From positions 3,280,501-3,344,500 of the forward strand of contig NZ_CP009920.1 in assembly GCF_000832985.1 (NCBI RefSeq): 64,000 nt of DNA, in the 5' to 3' direction. A program made the position numbers and the translations under genes. Shown here one piece after another: positions 42,269 to 49,511 of the stretch; the stretch's first letter is position 1, and the number at the start of each line of letters is the position of its first letter. The notes beneath the pieces are model-generated. The model had not been told where the DNA came from. It did not search any database and saw only the letters and a program-made list of their open reading frames with translations. This DNA comes from Priestia megaterium NBRC 15308 = ATCC 14581 (GTDB lineage: Bacteria > Bacillota > Bacilli > Bacillales > Bacillaceae_H).

Positions 42269-42391
42269 TATCGGTGTAGAAAATCTACCATGGCCGGTCT
42301 TTGGCCATGGTAGATTTTCTAGACCTAATCGTAGGCGATCCCCCTTGGCTGATCGTCTACGATTAGGTGAACCTTTGCGGGAGGATTCAAG
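42269..42391 (+). repeat. Two-hairpin repeat element, copy D
   Basis: TATCGGTGTAG is followed by a long perfect hairpin (AAAATCTACCATGGCC and complement, 42280-42318). CTAGACCTAA (42319) leads into a second stem, CCTAATCGTAG with CTACGATTAGG, that has CCCCTTG in its loop. The 3' box is GAACCTTTGCGGGAGGATTC. It is the most complete copy and lies upstream of the corA leader. Confidence 0.75.
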
Positions 42392-42509
42392 CTTTATTAG
42401 TTATCGATTGCCGATTATAACTGCTTTTATAGTATCGGAAGTTTTGTTTGAAACTTTAAAAGGTGAGGAAAAGGTTTTGAAAAAAGCGCTACGCTAGAGT
42501 TGGATTGTA

Positions 42510-42518
42510 TGTTAAAAT
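42510..42518 (+). promoter_or_regulatory. Extended -10 promoter of the corA leader
   Basis: TGTTAAAAT is a TGn-type extended -10 box; transcription would begin near 42525. Confidence 0.4.
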
Positions 42519-42582
42519 TAAACTTTGTGAAGTAGCTGTATTACAAGTCAGCGTTCCTTCAACTAATTAGGAGGTGAGATGA

Positions 42583-42687
42583 ATGGGCACTGATGACCCC
42601 ATTTCGATGAAGGTTACTGCAAAACAAGATAGGGGCAACAAAGGTGTATGTGTTCCTCTCATTTCAACGAAGGAAAATACTCCTTAA
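42583..42687 (+). CDS. Probable corA leader peptide, 34 residues
   Basis: A small frame with a near-perfect AGGAGGTGA ribosome binding site six bases before its ATG. The product begins MGTDDPISMKVTAKQ and ends LISTKENTP; the segments PISMKVT and LISTKENT arise from a direct DNA repeat (CATTTC-N4-AAGG). Three bases after its stop, CCTCA (42690-42694) can pair with TGAGG (42701-42705), which is the corA ribosome binding site. This layout suggests that translation of the peptide controls access to corA, as for the corL leader of Salmonella corA. The peptide sequence itself is not one I recognise. Confidence 0.6.
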   Translation: MGTDDPISMKVTAKQDRGNKGVCVPLISTKENTP

Positions 42688-42689
42688 TG

Positions 42690-42705
42690 CCTCAATGATG
42701 TGAGG
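42690..42705 (+). promoter_or_regulatory. Small hairpin covering the corA ribosome binding site
   Basis: CCTCA and TGAGG pair around ATGATG, placing the GAGGTGA of corA in the 3' arm. The stem begins three bases after the leader peptide stop codon, within reach of a terminating ribosome. Confidence 0.5.
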
Positions 42706-42715
42706 TGAAAAATCA

Positions 42716-43687
42716 ATGATTAAAACATACTTATATGATGATGAAACAAAAGAAATGGTAACGAATCTTGATTTAGGAGACGTGCATGAGAAATTGCGCA
42801 ATCCTGATAATTTGCTGTGGATTGATTTGTATGATGTCCACGGACAAGAGCTTGCTCAAATTGCTAAATTATTCGATTTTCACCCATTGGCGATTGAAGA
42901 CTGCTTACACGACAGTCCTCGCGCTAAAATGGATGATTACGAAGACTATAAATTTTTCGTTTTTCACGCGCTTCGCTATAACGAAGAAAGTGATGACGAG
43001 ATTACGACGCTTGAGTTAAATGCCTTTGTCGGATCAAATTACGTAGTAACAATTCACAAACATAAAATGGGCTGGCTTCGCAAAATGGATGCTGTGTGCT
43101 CACGTTATCCAAAGTTTATGAACCGCGGCGCCGACTTTTTATTATATGCTTTGATTGATGGCATCACGGACGAATACTTCCCGATTTTAGACCGAATCGA
43201 CATGCGTATTGATGAATTAGAAGATGAAATCTACAACAAAGAAGTGCGCGGAGTGACAGAAGAGTTCTTGGCGTTAAAAAGAACGATTATCTTAATCCGT
43301 CGCGTTATTCTGCCTCAGCGCCGAATTTTCTTAACGGTTAATGGAAAGTGGAAATTCGATATACGAGAAGAAAATGTTCCTTTCTACATTGATTTGCTTG
43401 ACCACTTAGAGCGTATTGTAGATTCTGCTGAAACGTTTAGAGACCTCGTAAACAGTGCGCTTGATACGTATTATTCTATTACCAATGCAACTTCATCTGA
43501 AAAGCTGAATGTCTTAACGCTGATTTCAACAATTATGCTTCCGCTAACGTTCGTAACCGGATTTTTTGGAATGAACGTACCGATTCCATATCAGAATTCC
43601 CACTGGGCTACTGCTGTTATTATCGTTATGTTAATTGTGTTAACGTGGGGAATGTGGAAATACTTTAAAAACAAACAGCTGTTATAA
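42716..43687 (+). CDS. corA: CorA-family magnesium/cobalt transporter
   Basis: A 323-residue channel-type divalent cation transporter. The N-terminal two thirds form the cytoplasmic alpha/beta domain and long stalk helix (LDRIDMRIDELEDEIYNKEV). The C terminus has two membrane helices, the first ending in the invariant GMN motif (FFGMNVPIPYQN, about residues 284-295), and a basic tail KYFKNKQ. Start and GAGGTGA site agree. A leader peptide frame precedes it and probably regulates it. A bidirectional terminator follows. Confidence 0.93.
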   Translation: MIKTYLYDDETKEMVTNLDLGDVHEKLRNPDNLLWIDLYDVHGQELAQIAKLFDFHPLAIEDCLHDSPRAKMDDYEDYKFFVFHALRYNEESDDEITTLELNAFVGSNYVVTIHKHKMGWLRKMDAVCSRYPKFMNRGADFLLYALIDGITDEYFPILDRIDMRIDELEDEIYNKEVRGVTEEFLALKRTIILIRRVILPQRRIFLTVNGKWKFDIREENVPFYIDLLDHLERIVDSAETFRDLVNSALDTYYSITNATSSEKLNVLTLISTIMLPLTFVTGFFGMNVPIPYQNSHWATAVIIVMLIVLTWGMWKYFKNKQLL

Positions 43688-43688
43688 C

Positions 43689-43724
43689 AAAAAGGCACTT
43701 GGCCATAAGCCAAGCGCCTTTTTT
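43689..43724. terminator. Bidirectional terminator between corA and the subtilase gene
   Basis: AAAAAGGCACTTGGC (43689-43703) and GCCAAGCGCCTTTTTT (43709-43724) form a stem with one C-A mismatch, with A- and T-runs on both sides. Confidence 0.85.
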
Positions 43725-43726
43725 CT

Positions 43727-46700
43727 TTATTTTGTCACCGTTTTTGTTGTTGCTTTACTCGTATTGTTCGCTTTGTCTTTTGCGGTTACGCTTAAGACTG
43801 TTTTTTCTTTTTGCTTTTTAATTTTTACTGAGTACTGTCCTTTGCTGTTAGCAGCAGCAGAGCCGATGCTTTTTTTGTTGACTGTTACCGTTACGGTAGC
43901 ATTTGCTTCTGCTTTACCTGTTACAGCCGTGCTTTTTGTTGTGACAGCATTTACGCTTGGTGCAGCAGGAGGAGTTTTATCGCTCACTTTTACAGTCGCA
44001 GCTTTACTTGTGTTGTTGGCTGCGTCTGCTGCTGTTACGCTGATTGCTGTACCTGCTTTTTGTTTTTTTATCGTAATGCTGTACTGACCTTTTGCATTGG
44101 CTTTTGCTTTGCCGATTTCTTTGTTGTTCACTTTCGCTACAACAGATGCATTTGCTTCTGCTGTTCCTTTAATAGCTGTATCCGCATCGTTGACTGGATT
44201 TACTTTAGGTGCATTTGGAGCAATAACGTCACGCACCGTTACTTTTACTTCTTCACTTTCTTGTTGTTGGCTGTTTGTAGCCGTGATGTACAAGACTGTG
44301 TTTTCTTTTTGTTTTGGAATTTTTACTTTGAACGCGCCTTTTGCATCAGCCTTTGCTGAAGCAATCACTTTCTTAGCGCTGTTTTTAACATTTACCGTAA
44401 AATTCGCTTTAGACGTTCCTGTTACATACTCATCTTTATTCGTCACCGCTTTTACCGCTGGTTTGGCAGGTACTTTTTGAACAACTGCACGAATGCTCGT
44501 ACTTGCTTTTCCGTTTGTGACAACTACTTGTAAAACGGTATCAGCTTTTTGAGCTGGAATGTTCACAGAGAACGTATTTTTTGCATCAGCTTTAACTGTG
44601 CCAAGTGTTTTTGAACCGTTCATTACTTTAACAGTTGAACCGCTTTGAGCTTTACCTGTAATAATTTTTTGCGTGCTGACAAATGGATTTACCTGCGCTT
44701 GCAGCTGCTGTGCACTTACAGCGCTGTACGCATTTAAACGTCCCCATCCTGATACGTAATCATAGCCTGGAGCAGGGGGTTCTGCTGGACTTTCTTCGTC
44801 ATCGTATACAGGAGCATCTTTTTCATCAAATTTAATATCTTTAGCTGTATCGGTTAGGCGTTTTTCAACGTCTTTTGGCTTTAAGCCTGGGTTTTGGGAT
44901 AGCAATAATCCCGCAACGGCTGCCACGTGAGGTGTTGCCATGGATGTTCCGCTTAAATAAGTGACGTTTCCGTCTGGAACAAGACTTGGAATATCAGAGC
45001 CAGGAGCTGTAATATCTAATCCTTTTCCATAGTTTGAGTAGTCAGATACGATATCTAAACGGTTTGATGCGCCTACTGAAATCGCATAGGCAGATGAAGC
45101 AGGGTAAGAAAGCTCTTCCATACCGTCGTTTCCACTTGCAGCTACAACCGTTACGTTATGGTCGTATGCATATTTTAATGAATATTCAAGCACGCGGCTG
45201 TAAGATCCGCCAAGGCTTAAGTTAATGACTTTTGCACCGTGATCAACCGCGTATTTAATACCGTACGCAATTTGTTCTGTATCTCCGCTACCAGATGCGT
45301 CTAGAATTTTAACCGGTAAAATTTTCGCATGAGAATTAATGCCGGCCATTGAATAGTTATTGTTTGCAGAGGCTGCGATAATACCTGCTACGTGAGTTCC
45401 GTGTCCATTGTCATCAGTTGCATTTGACGAACGATCCACGTAGTTATAGCCTGTTTTTGTATCCACCACGCCTTTTAAATCAGCTAGTGATGAATCGACA
45501 CCCGTATCGGCAACGGCAATAACCGTATCTTTTAACTTTTGACCATTTAGTAATTTTTCAAGTGATTCGTATTGAATATCGGCATGCTGAGTACCGTCAT
45601 TTTTACCCGTGTTATTTAATGACCATTGATACGGATATTGTGAATCCATTGAAAGAGCGTGGTACTCTTGAACCGGCTCGATAAATTCAGTTTCAGGAAG
45701 TGCCTGAATTTGTTTTGCCGTCATTTTACCTTGAGCAGATGACGTGCTGAAGCTTTTTCCATTGCTGTCATCTAATTGAATAACAAACATATTATCAAAA
45801 GAAGCAGCTGATTGTTTTAATGGATTAATAGATTCAATGCTTGCTGATTTTGACTGTGCTTTTGTTTTAAATGATTTAGCATTTGCACCATCTTTTAATT
45901 TAACAATATAGCGAGTTTCAGCTTTTGTTGAAACGCTGTTTGCGCTGACTAACTTAGCTCTTACTAATACAGACGATACGTTTAAGTCCGTTACGTCTTT
46001 TAATTTGGTCTGTGCTGCTACTTTTTCTAAATCTTTCTTTAAAGCAGCCGGAACAGATTTGTATGCGATGCTGTATAAATCATTGATTGCTTTTTGATCA
46101 GCACTTGTAATCATGTACGTGCTTGATGCGCCGTTTTTCGCTACATCTGTAAATAGACCTTTTAGCTGAACTAAATCTTTGTATACTTGTTCGCGCATCG
46201 ATTTATCAATAATCATTTTAGAGCTGATAAACGGAGCGGCTTTGTAATAAAGAGAAGAAAGGTCTTTTCCGCTTGCTGTTTTTGAAAGCACAGCGTCACG
46301 AATCGTACGCAAATCTTTTAAAATACCTTTTCCGTTTTCTTTTTGGCTTGTACTTAATTCAGCCGGGCATTCTTCTGCCTCCATTTGAGAAGGGGGAAGT
46401 GAAGCGCCTTCATAGCTGATTGTGTAAGGAACTTCTGTTTTTAATTCCGGCTCAGGTTCCGAAGGAGTTTGTCCACCTTCTTCGGTATCATCTTCAACAA
46501 TAAGATCTCCATCTCCGTAATACTCAACCTTTACATAATAAGGGCCAGTCCAAGCGATTGGAAAATCTAGCTGAGCAGGTTCATCTTTGTAAGAGTATCC
46601 CATATAACGGTCAAATGCCACGTTGTTTTTGGCATTTTCAAGACTAGAATAAACCGTGATATTTACTTCATCATCACTTTGAAGCTTAATTCGGTAGTGT

Positions 46701-46918
46701 GAAAACTTTGCTACATCTTGCTTAGAAGGATTAATTTTGTACCAATGTGCTTGTTCTGGTTCTGTAAATGTTCCTTTTGCTGCTTTACCAATGCTTAATG
46801 TTTTTTCATTAGCAGGAGGATTGCCTGCCGCTTGTGTTTTGAGTAAGCCTAATTGGCTAAAACACAAGGTGAACATTAAAGCAAAAGCAATAAAACGATA
46901 AATTGACCCTTTTTTCAT
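43727..46918 (-). CDS. Large secreted subtilisin-like (S8) protease with C-terminal Ig-like repeats
   Basis: A 1063-residue exoprotease. It has a Sec signal (residues 1-31, cleaved after TQAAG), a PPC-like beta domain (about 40-145), a linker, and a long pro-region with an I9-like inhibitor part (ETRYIVKLKDG, about 334-420). The catalytic domain follows, with Asp471 (VADTGVD), His506 (NGHGTHVAG), Asn597 (AASGNDG) and Ser659 (SGTSMATPH). Residues about 745-1063 are four related Ig-like modules (GxAxANAxVxV, KANAKGQYSxxIKKQK). No LPXTG sorting signal is seen, so it is secreted or wall-associated by the repeats. It starts after GGAGG and converges with corA. Confidence 0.92.
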   Translation of the reverse strand: MKKGSIYRFIAFALMFTLCFSQLGLLKTQAAGNPPANEKTLSIGKAAKGTFTEPEQAHWYKINPSKQDVAKFSHYRIKLQSDDEVNITVYSSLENAKNNVAFDRYMGYSYKDEPAQLDFPIAWTGPYYVKVEYYGDGDLIVEDDTEEGGQTPSEPEPELKTEVPYTISYEGASLPPSQMEAEECPAELSTSQKENGKGILKDLRTIRDAVLSKTASGKDLSSLYYKAAPFISSKMIIDKSMREQVYKDLVQLKGLFTDVAKNGASSTYMITSADQKAINDLYSIAYKSVPAALKKDLEKVAAQTKLKDVTDLNVSSVLVRAKLVSANSVSTKAETRYIVKLKDGANAKSFKTKAQSKSASIESINPLKQSAASFDNMFVIQLDDSNGKSFSTSSAQGKMTAKQIQALPETEFIEPVQEYHALSMDSQYPYQWSLNNTGKNDGTQHADIQYESLEKLLNGQKLKDTVIAVADTGVDSSLADLKGVVDTKTGYNYVDRSSNATDDNGHGTHVAGIIAASANNNYSMAGINSHAKILPVKILDASGSGDTEQIAYGIKYAVDHGAKVINLSLGGSYSRVLEYSLKYAYDHNVTVVAASGNDGMEELSYPASSAYAISVGASNRLDIVSDYSNYGKGLDITAPGSDIPSLVPDGNVTYLSGTSMATPHVAAVAGLLLSQNPGLKPKDVEKRLTDTAKDIKFDEKDAPVYDDEESPAEPPAPGYDYVSGWGRLNAYSAVSAQQLQAQVNPFVSTQKIITGKAQSGSTVKVMNGSKTLGTVKADAKNTFSVNIPAQKADTVLQVVVTNGKASTSIRAVVQKVPAKPAVKAVTNKDEYVTGTSKANFTVNVKNSAKKVIASAKADAKGAFKVKIPKQKENTVLYITATNSQQQESEEVKVTVRDVIAPNAPKVNPVNDADTAIKGTAEANASVVAKVNNKEIGKAKANAKGQYSITIKKQKAGTAISVTAADAANNTSKAATVKVSDKTPPAAPSVNAVTTKSTAVTGKAEANATVTVTVNKKSIGSAAANSKGQYSVKIKKQKEKTVLSVTAKDKANNTSKATTKTVTK

Positions 46919-47363
46919 GTTAAACCTCCAAAAAAATATAGTAAAAAACAGGAATTACATACCTATTAAACCATAAAGTTTAAAAATTTGTAAATAATTA
47001 CTGTTGCTTATTTTAGTATTTTGTCAAGTTATTAATCTCGCATAAGAAATGGTGAGATAAGTCCTAGTTGCAAAAAGTAGAAAAAATTGGAATAATAAAG
47101 ATTGAGCCTGTTTATAAGAGGCGAGAGTACGCTGAAAAGGGAAGAAGGGAATGAGAATTATTTTTCAAAGCAGAATTTACTGGAGAAAATCTGATCGGTT
47201 TCTTTTTACCTGTGTTTATAAAGAGGAAATCGGGCTATATAAATAAAGATTGGAAAAATTTTCAGTCTAATTAAGTTCATTTGTAGCATATAATACGAGC
47301 TGGATTTCTTTTATAATAAACAAAAGCAAAGAAAGAGCAAATGGTGAAAAGGAGTGAAAGAAG
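46919..47363. other. Divergent intergenic region
   Basis: It contains the upstream regions of the protease gene (minus-strand TTGACA at 47022-47027, no clear -10 partner) and the SUKH-like gene. A 31-codon basic frame at 47151-47246 has only a weak site and is not called. TATAAT at about 47292 could serve the SUKH-like gene. Confidence 0.45.
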
Positions 47364-47882
47364 TTGTCAAATGTGATGCAACGACAGGAAAAACGAATGA
47401 AGTTTGATGCCGAACAGCTTGCACCCCTTGATATTGATGAAGAGATAAAGAAGTTGCTAACAGAAAAAGGATTGCCCAAAGAAGCTTCACCATTTCTAGA
47501 GTTCGTTTCATCCAAAGGAAAGCTAACAACGCTATGCGAAACATTTGAGTTATCATCTCGCTATCAACAATACTGGTTTTTAGGAACAACAGGCGCTGGA
47601 GATCCAATTTGTCTTCACCACCAAAACGGTTCTGTTGTACTGCTCGATACGTCCAACGATGACTGCGAGCGCTTTATTAATACAACTTTTCCACAGTTTT
47701 TAGCATGCTTAGATGTGTTTGAAGAACTAGTAGAAGAAACGATTCAAGCGAACGGAGAATCTGCATACTTAGAGCGACACATTCCTGCTGAGGTGCTTCA
47801 GCGATGCAAAAAACGTATGAATGAAATTGATGAAGCTTGTTTAGCCCCTTATTCTTTTTGGTTCAAAGAACTTTCTTTTTAA
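47364..47882 (+). CDS. SUKH (SMI1/KNR4-like) family protein
   Basis: A 172-residue acidic protein resembling the SUKH group, probably SUKH-4: LPKEASPFLEFVSSKG near the N terminus, YWFLGTTGAGDPICLH in the middle, then SVVLLDTSNDDCERFINTTF and a helical end. SUKH proteins are often immunity proteins against polymorphic or contact-dependent toxins. No toxin gene is adjacent, so it could be an orphan immunity protein or have another role. The start is TTG 47364 after AAAAGGAGTGA. A hairpin terminator follows. Confidence 0.65.
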   Translation: MSNVMQRQEKRMKFDAEQLAPLDIDEEIKKLLTEKGLPKEASPFLEFVSSKGKLTTLCETFELSSRYQQYWFLGTTGAGDPICLHHQNGSVVLLDTSNDDCERFINTTFPQFLACLDVFEELVEETIQANGESAYLERHIPAEVLQRCKKRMNEIDEACLAPYSFWFKELSF

Positions 47883-47892
47883 TATAGTAGAA

Positions 47893-47926
47893 AAATAGAC
47901 ATGGCCATTTTGGTCATGTCTATTTA
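47893..47926 (+). terminator. Terminator after the SUKH-like gene
   Basis: AAATAGACATGGCCA and TGGTCATGTCTATTT (one G-U pair). Confidence 0.75.
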
Positions 47927-48021
47927 GTTGTGGCTGCAGGGCTAGTAATATAGATAGAATAAATAAAAATGATAGTATATAATGGATATAAATTCCTTTT
48001 TTGGAGGGGAGGAGGGTGTAA

Positions 48022-48300
48022 ATGATTTCTTTATTTGGATTAATGGGTGCCTTCTTTGTGCTGCTGTTTGGTGCGTCGTACTTCTTCTATAGAAGGAACT
48101 CGCCCGTGCAGTACGGGATTTCACTTAGCAGCATGCTAATAAGCATATTTCTATTTCTATATAGCATGTTTGGAGTTGGCGGCTTTGAAGGAATGGGTCT
48201 TGGTGCTTTAGCGGCTGCTTTGTTTGTAGCATCGGTTTTGAGCTTGTTCGTCAGCGTTCTTTTTAATATCATAAATAGACACGGGAAAGGTGCTGTGTGA
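48022..48300 (+). CDS. Small membrane protein, YesK-like
   Basis: A 92-residue protein with three hydrophobic segments (about residues 4-22, 32-50 and 57-83) joined by short loops, one of which is YFFYRRNSPVQYG. Size and helix layout resemble YesK-like proteins; the assignment is tentative. It starts after a very strong GGGGAGGAGGG site. The GNAT gene begins just after its stop and the two are probably coupled. Function is unknown. Confidence 0.6.
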   Translation: MISLFGLMGAFFVLLFGASYFFYRRNSPVQYGISLSSMLISIFLFLYSMFGVGGFEGMGLGALAAALFVASVLSLFVSVLFNIINRHGKGAV

Positions 48301-48301
48301 A

Positions 48302-48760
48302 ATGGGAGAAATAACCTTTAGAGAAGCAGTGCGGGAAGATTTAAATCAAATTGTTGGAATGCTTGCTGATGATATGCTTGGAAGCAAACGAGAGCGCTAC
48401 GAATCACCGCTTCCAGCCTGTTATGTTCAAGCATTTCAGGCAATTGATGCGGATCCAAACAATGAACTGATTGTCGCATGTAAAGATAGTAAAGTAATAG
48501 GGGTTCAACAAATAACCTTTACACCCCACCTTGCACGACAAGGCGGGTGGAGAGCCACGATTGAAGGAGTTCGAACAGCTTCATCACAGCGCGGAAAAGG
48601 GGTTGGATATCAGCTGATTACATGGGCGATTGAACGAGCGAAAGAACGTAATTGTCAGTTAGTACAACTAACCACGGATAAAGAGCGGTCAGAGGCATTG
48701 CGTTTTTATCAAAAGCTTGGATTCACAGCTTCTCATGAAGGATTAAAGCTCCATTTGTAA
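48302..48760 (+). CDS. GNAT-family N-acetyltransferase
   Basis: A 152-residue acetyl-CoA-dependent acetyltransferase. It starts ITFREAVREDLNQI. It has the acetyl-CoA loop RTASSQRGKGVGYQL (fits Q/RxxGxG/A) and the closing ALRFYQKLGFTASHEGLKL strand. A stretch around FTPHLARQGGWRATIEGV is shared with many uncharacterised bacterial GNATs that act on small molecules or protein N termini. I start it at ATG 48302 rather than a GTG 12 bases earlier. It overlaps transcriptionally with the small membrane protein gene. Confidence 0.88.
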   Translation: MGEITFREAVREDLNQIVGMLADDMLGSKRERYESPLPACYVQAFQAIDADPNNELIVACKDSKVIGVQQITFTPHLARQGGWRATIEGVRTASSQRGKGVGYQLITWAIERAKERNCQLVQLTTDKERSEALRFYQKLGFTASHEGLKLHL

Positions 48761-49085
48761 TTCGCTGTTAATGGGTGTAGCCCTGTGGTAAGAATTTTTT
48801 GATTAAAGTAAATTTTTTAGTTTAGTTCAATTGAAACGTGGTATACAAATAGTACAGAGCCGATAGAAATTTTTCTAAGGCTACTGTGAAAGGTAAATAC
48901 TTAGCTTCATGAAGGGACTGGTTTAGTTTTGGAATACTTAACAGCAACTTCAGCAAACGTATTACCTCACATGAAAAGCAGATATTCTGATCTCACAATG
49001 GGTACTCTCGTTATGAACCGATATACGTAGCGAAAGGGCCTCACAAGGGCAAATGAACATGAAATAATTAGCATGATATGAAGGG
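48761..49085. other. Gene-free stretch that may encode a transcribed leader or RNA
   Basis: No convincing gene. A 34-codon frame (TTG at about 48930 to TAG at about 49030) has a poorly spaced site. The stretch ends in a strong terminator at 49086, which implies that some transcript arrives there, either from the GNAT operon or from an unseen promoter. Confidence 0.4.
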
Positions 49086-49121
49086 AAGAAGCTGCATCAG
49101 TTTTGATGCAGCTTCTTTTTT
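49086..49121 (+). terminator. Strong terminator in a gene-free region
   Basis: GAAGCTGCATCA (about 49088-49099) pairs with TGATGCAGCTTC around a GTTT loop, then six T. The nearest upstream stop codon is 325 bases away. Confidence 0.85.
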
Positions 49122-49320
49122 GTGAGATGCGGCAGGAAATCGTATACAAAATTTTGGCGGAAATTTATATGTAAAATCTATAAATTAAGTATAGTAAATT
49201 ATTTTACCATCACGGATGAAATCATACATACAACAATTATGAAAGAAGCTAAAAGGCAGCTGGAACATTACCGCAAAAAAATCTTCAAATGAATGCACTA
49301 CGAAATTTCTTATAACTTAT

Positions 49321-49349
49321 TTGACACCTAAGGTATAAAAGAGTATAAT
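49321..49349 (+). promoter_or_regulatory. Consensus sigma-A promoter
   Basis: TTGACA (49321-49326), a 17-bp spacer and TATAAT (49344-49349): both hexamers match perfectly. No protein gene follows on this strand. Confidence 0.85.
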
Positions 49350-49355
49350 TATGTT

Positions 49356-49482
49356 AAACATAGTAATTATGTCGGATAAGTAGGTTATGGTGCTGTGAAC
49401 AAGACTTCTACTGATAAAGAGGAGATCTAGTCCAAATCGTACAGTCCGACTTTGATGAGATGCTTTCAAGCATCTTTTTTTT
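49356..49482 (+). ncRNA. Candidate small RNA of about 125 nt
   Basis: It is bounded by a perfect consensus promoter upstream (start expected near 49356) and a terminator AGATGCT/AGCATCT with eight T at 49458-49482. The interval has no frame longer than a few codons. It contains CAAATCG and CGACTTTG, which can form a bulged stem (about 49432-49454), and an unpaired-looking AAAGAGGAGA. It lies convergent to the nag operon end. I do not recognise the sequence as a known Bacillus RNA. Confidence 0.6.
49458..49482 (+). terminator. Terminator of the candidate small RNA
   Basis: AGATGCT and AGCATCT with a short loop, followed by eight T. Confidence 0.8.
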
Positions 49483-49486
49483 GTGC

Positions 49487-49511
49487 AAAAAAACAGCCGC
49501 AGGGGCTGTTA
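49487..49511 (-). terminator. Terminator of the nag operon (minus strand)
   Basis: On the minus strand AACAGCC and GGCTGTT form the stem and a run of seven T follows. Confidence 0.8.

Noticed and set aside
42264-42497. 77-codon frame across repeat element D
   Set aside because: It runs through both hairpins of the element, has Arg/Pro-rich content typical of palindromic DNA and lacks a ribosome binding site.
42541-42715. M-box magnesium riboswitch before corA
   Set aside because: TTAGGAGGTGAG superficially resembles the M-box start, but the other conserved segments are absent. A translated leader with hairpin explains the region better.
47151-47246. 31-codon basic peptide frame upstream of the SUKH-like gene
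   Set aside because: The GGGAAGAAGGGA before its ATG is poorly spaced and the peptide has no recognisable features. Conservation would be needed.
48930-49034. 34-codon frame starting TTG downstream of the GNAT gene
   Set aside because: The nearest purine-rich site is about 12 bases away, too far for efficient initiation, and the composition is not gene-like.
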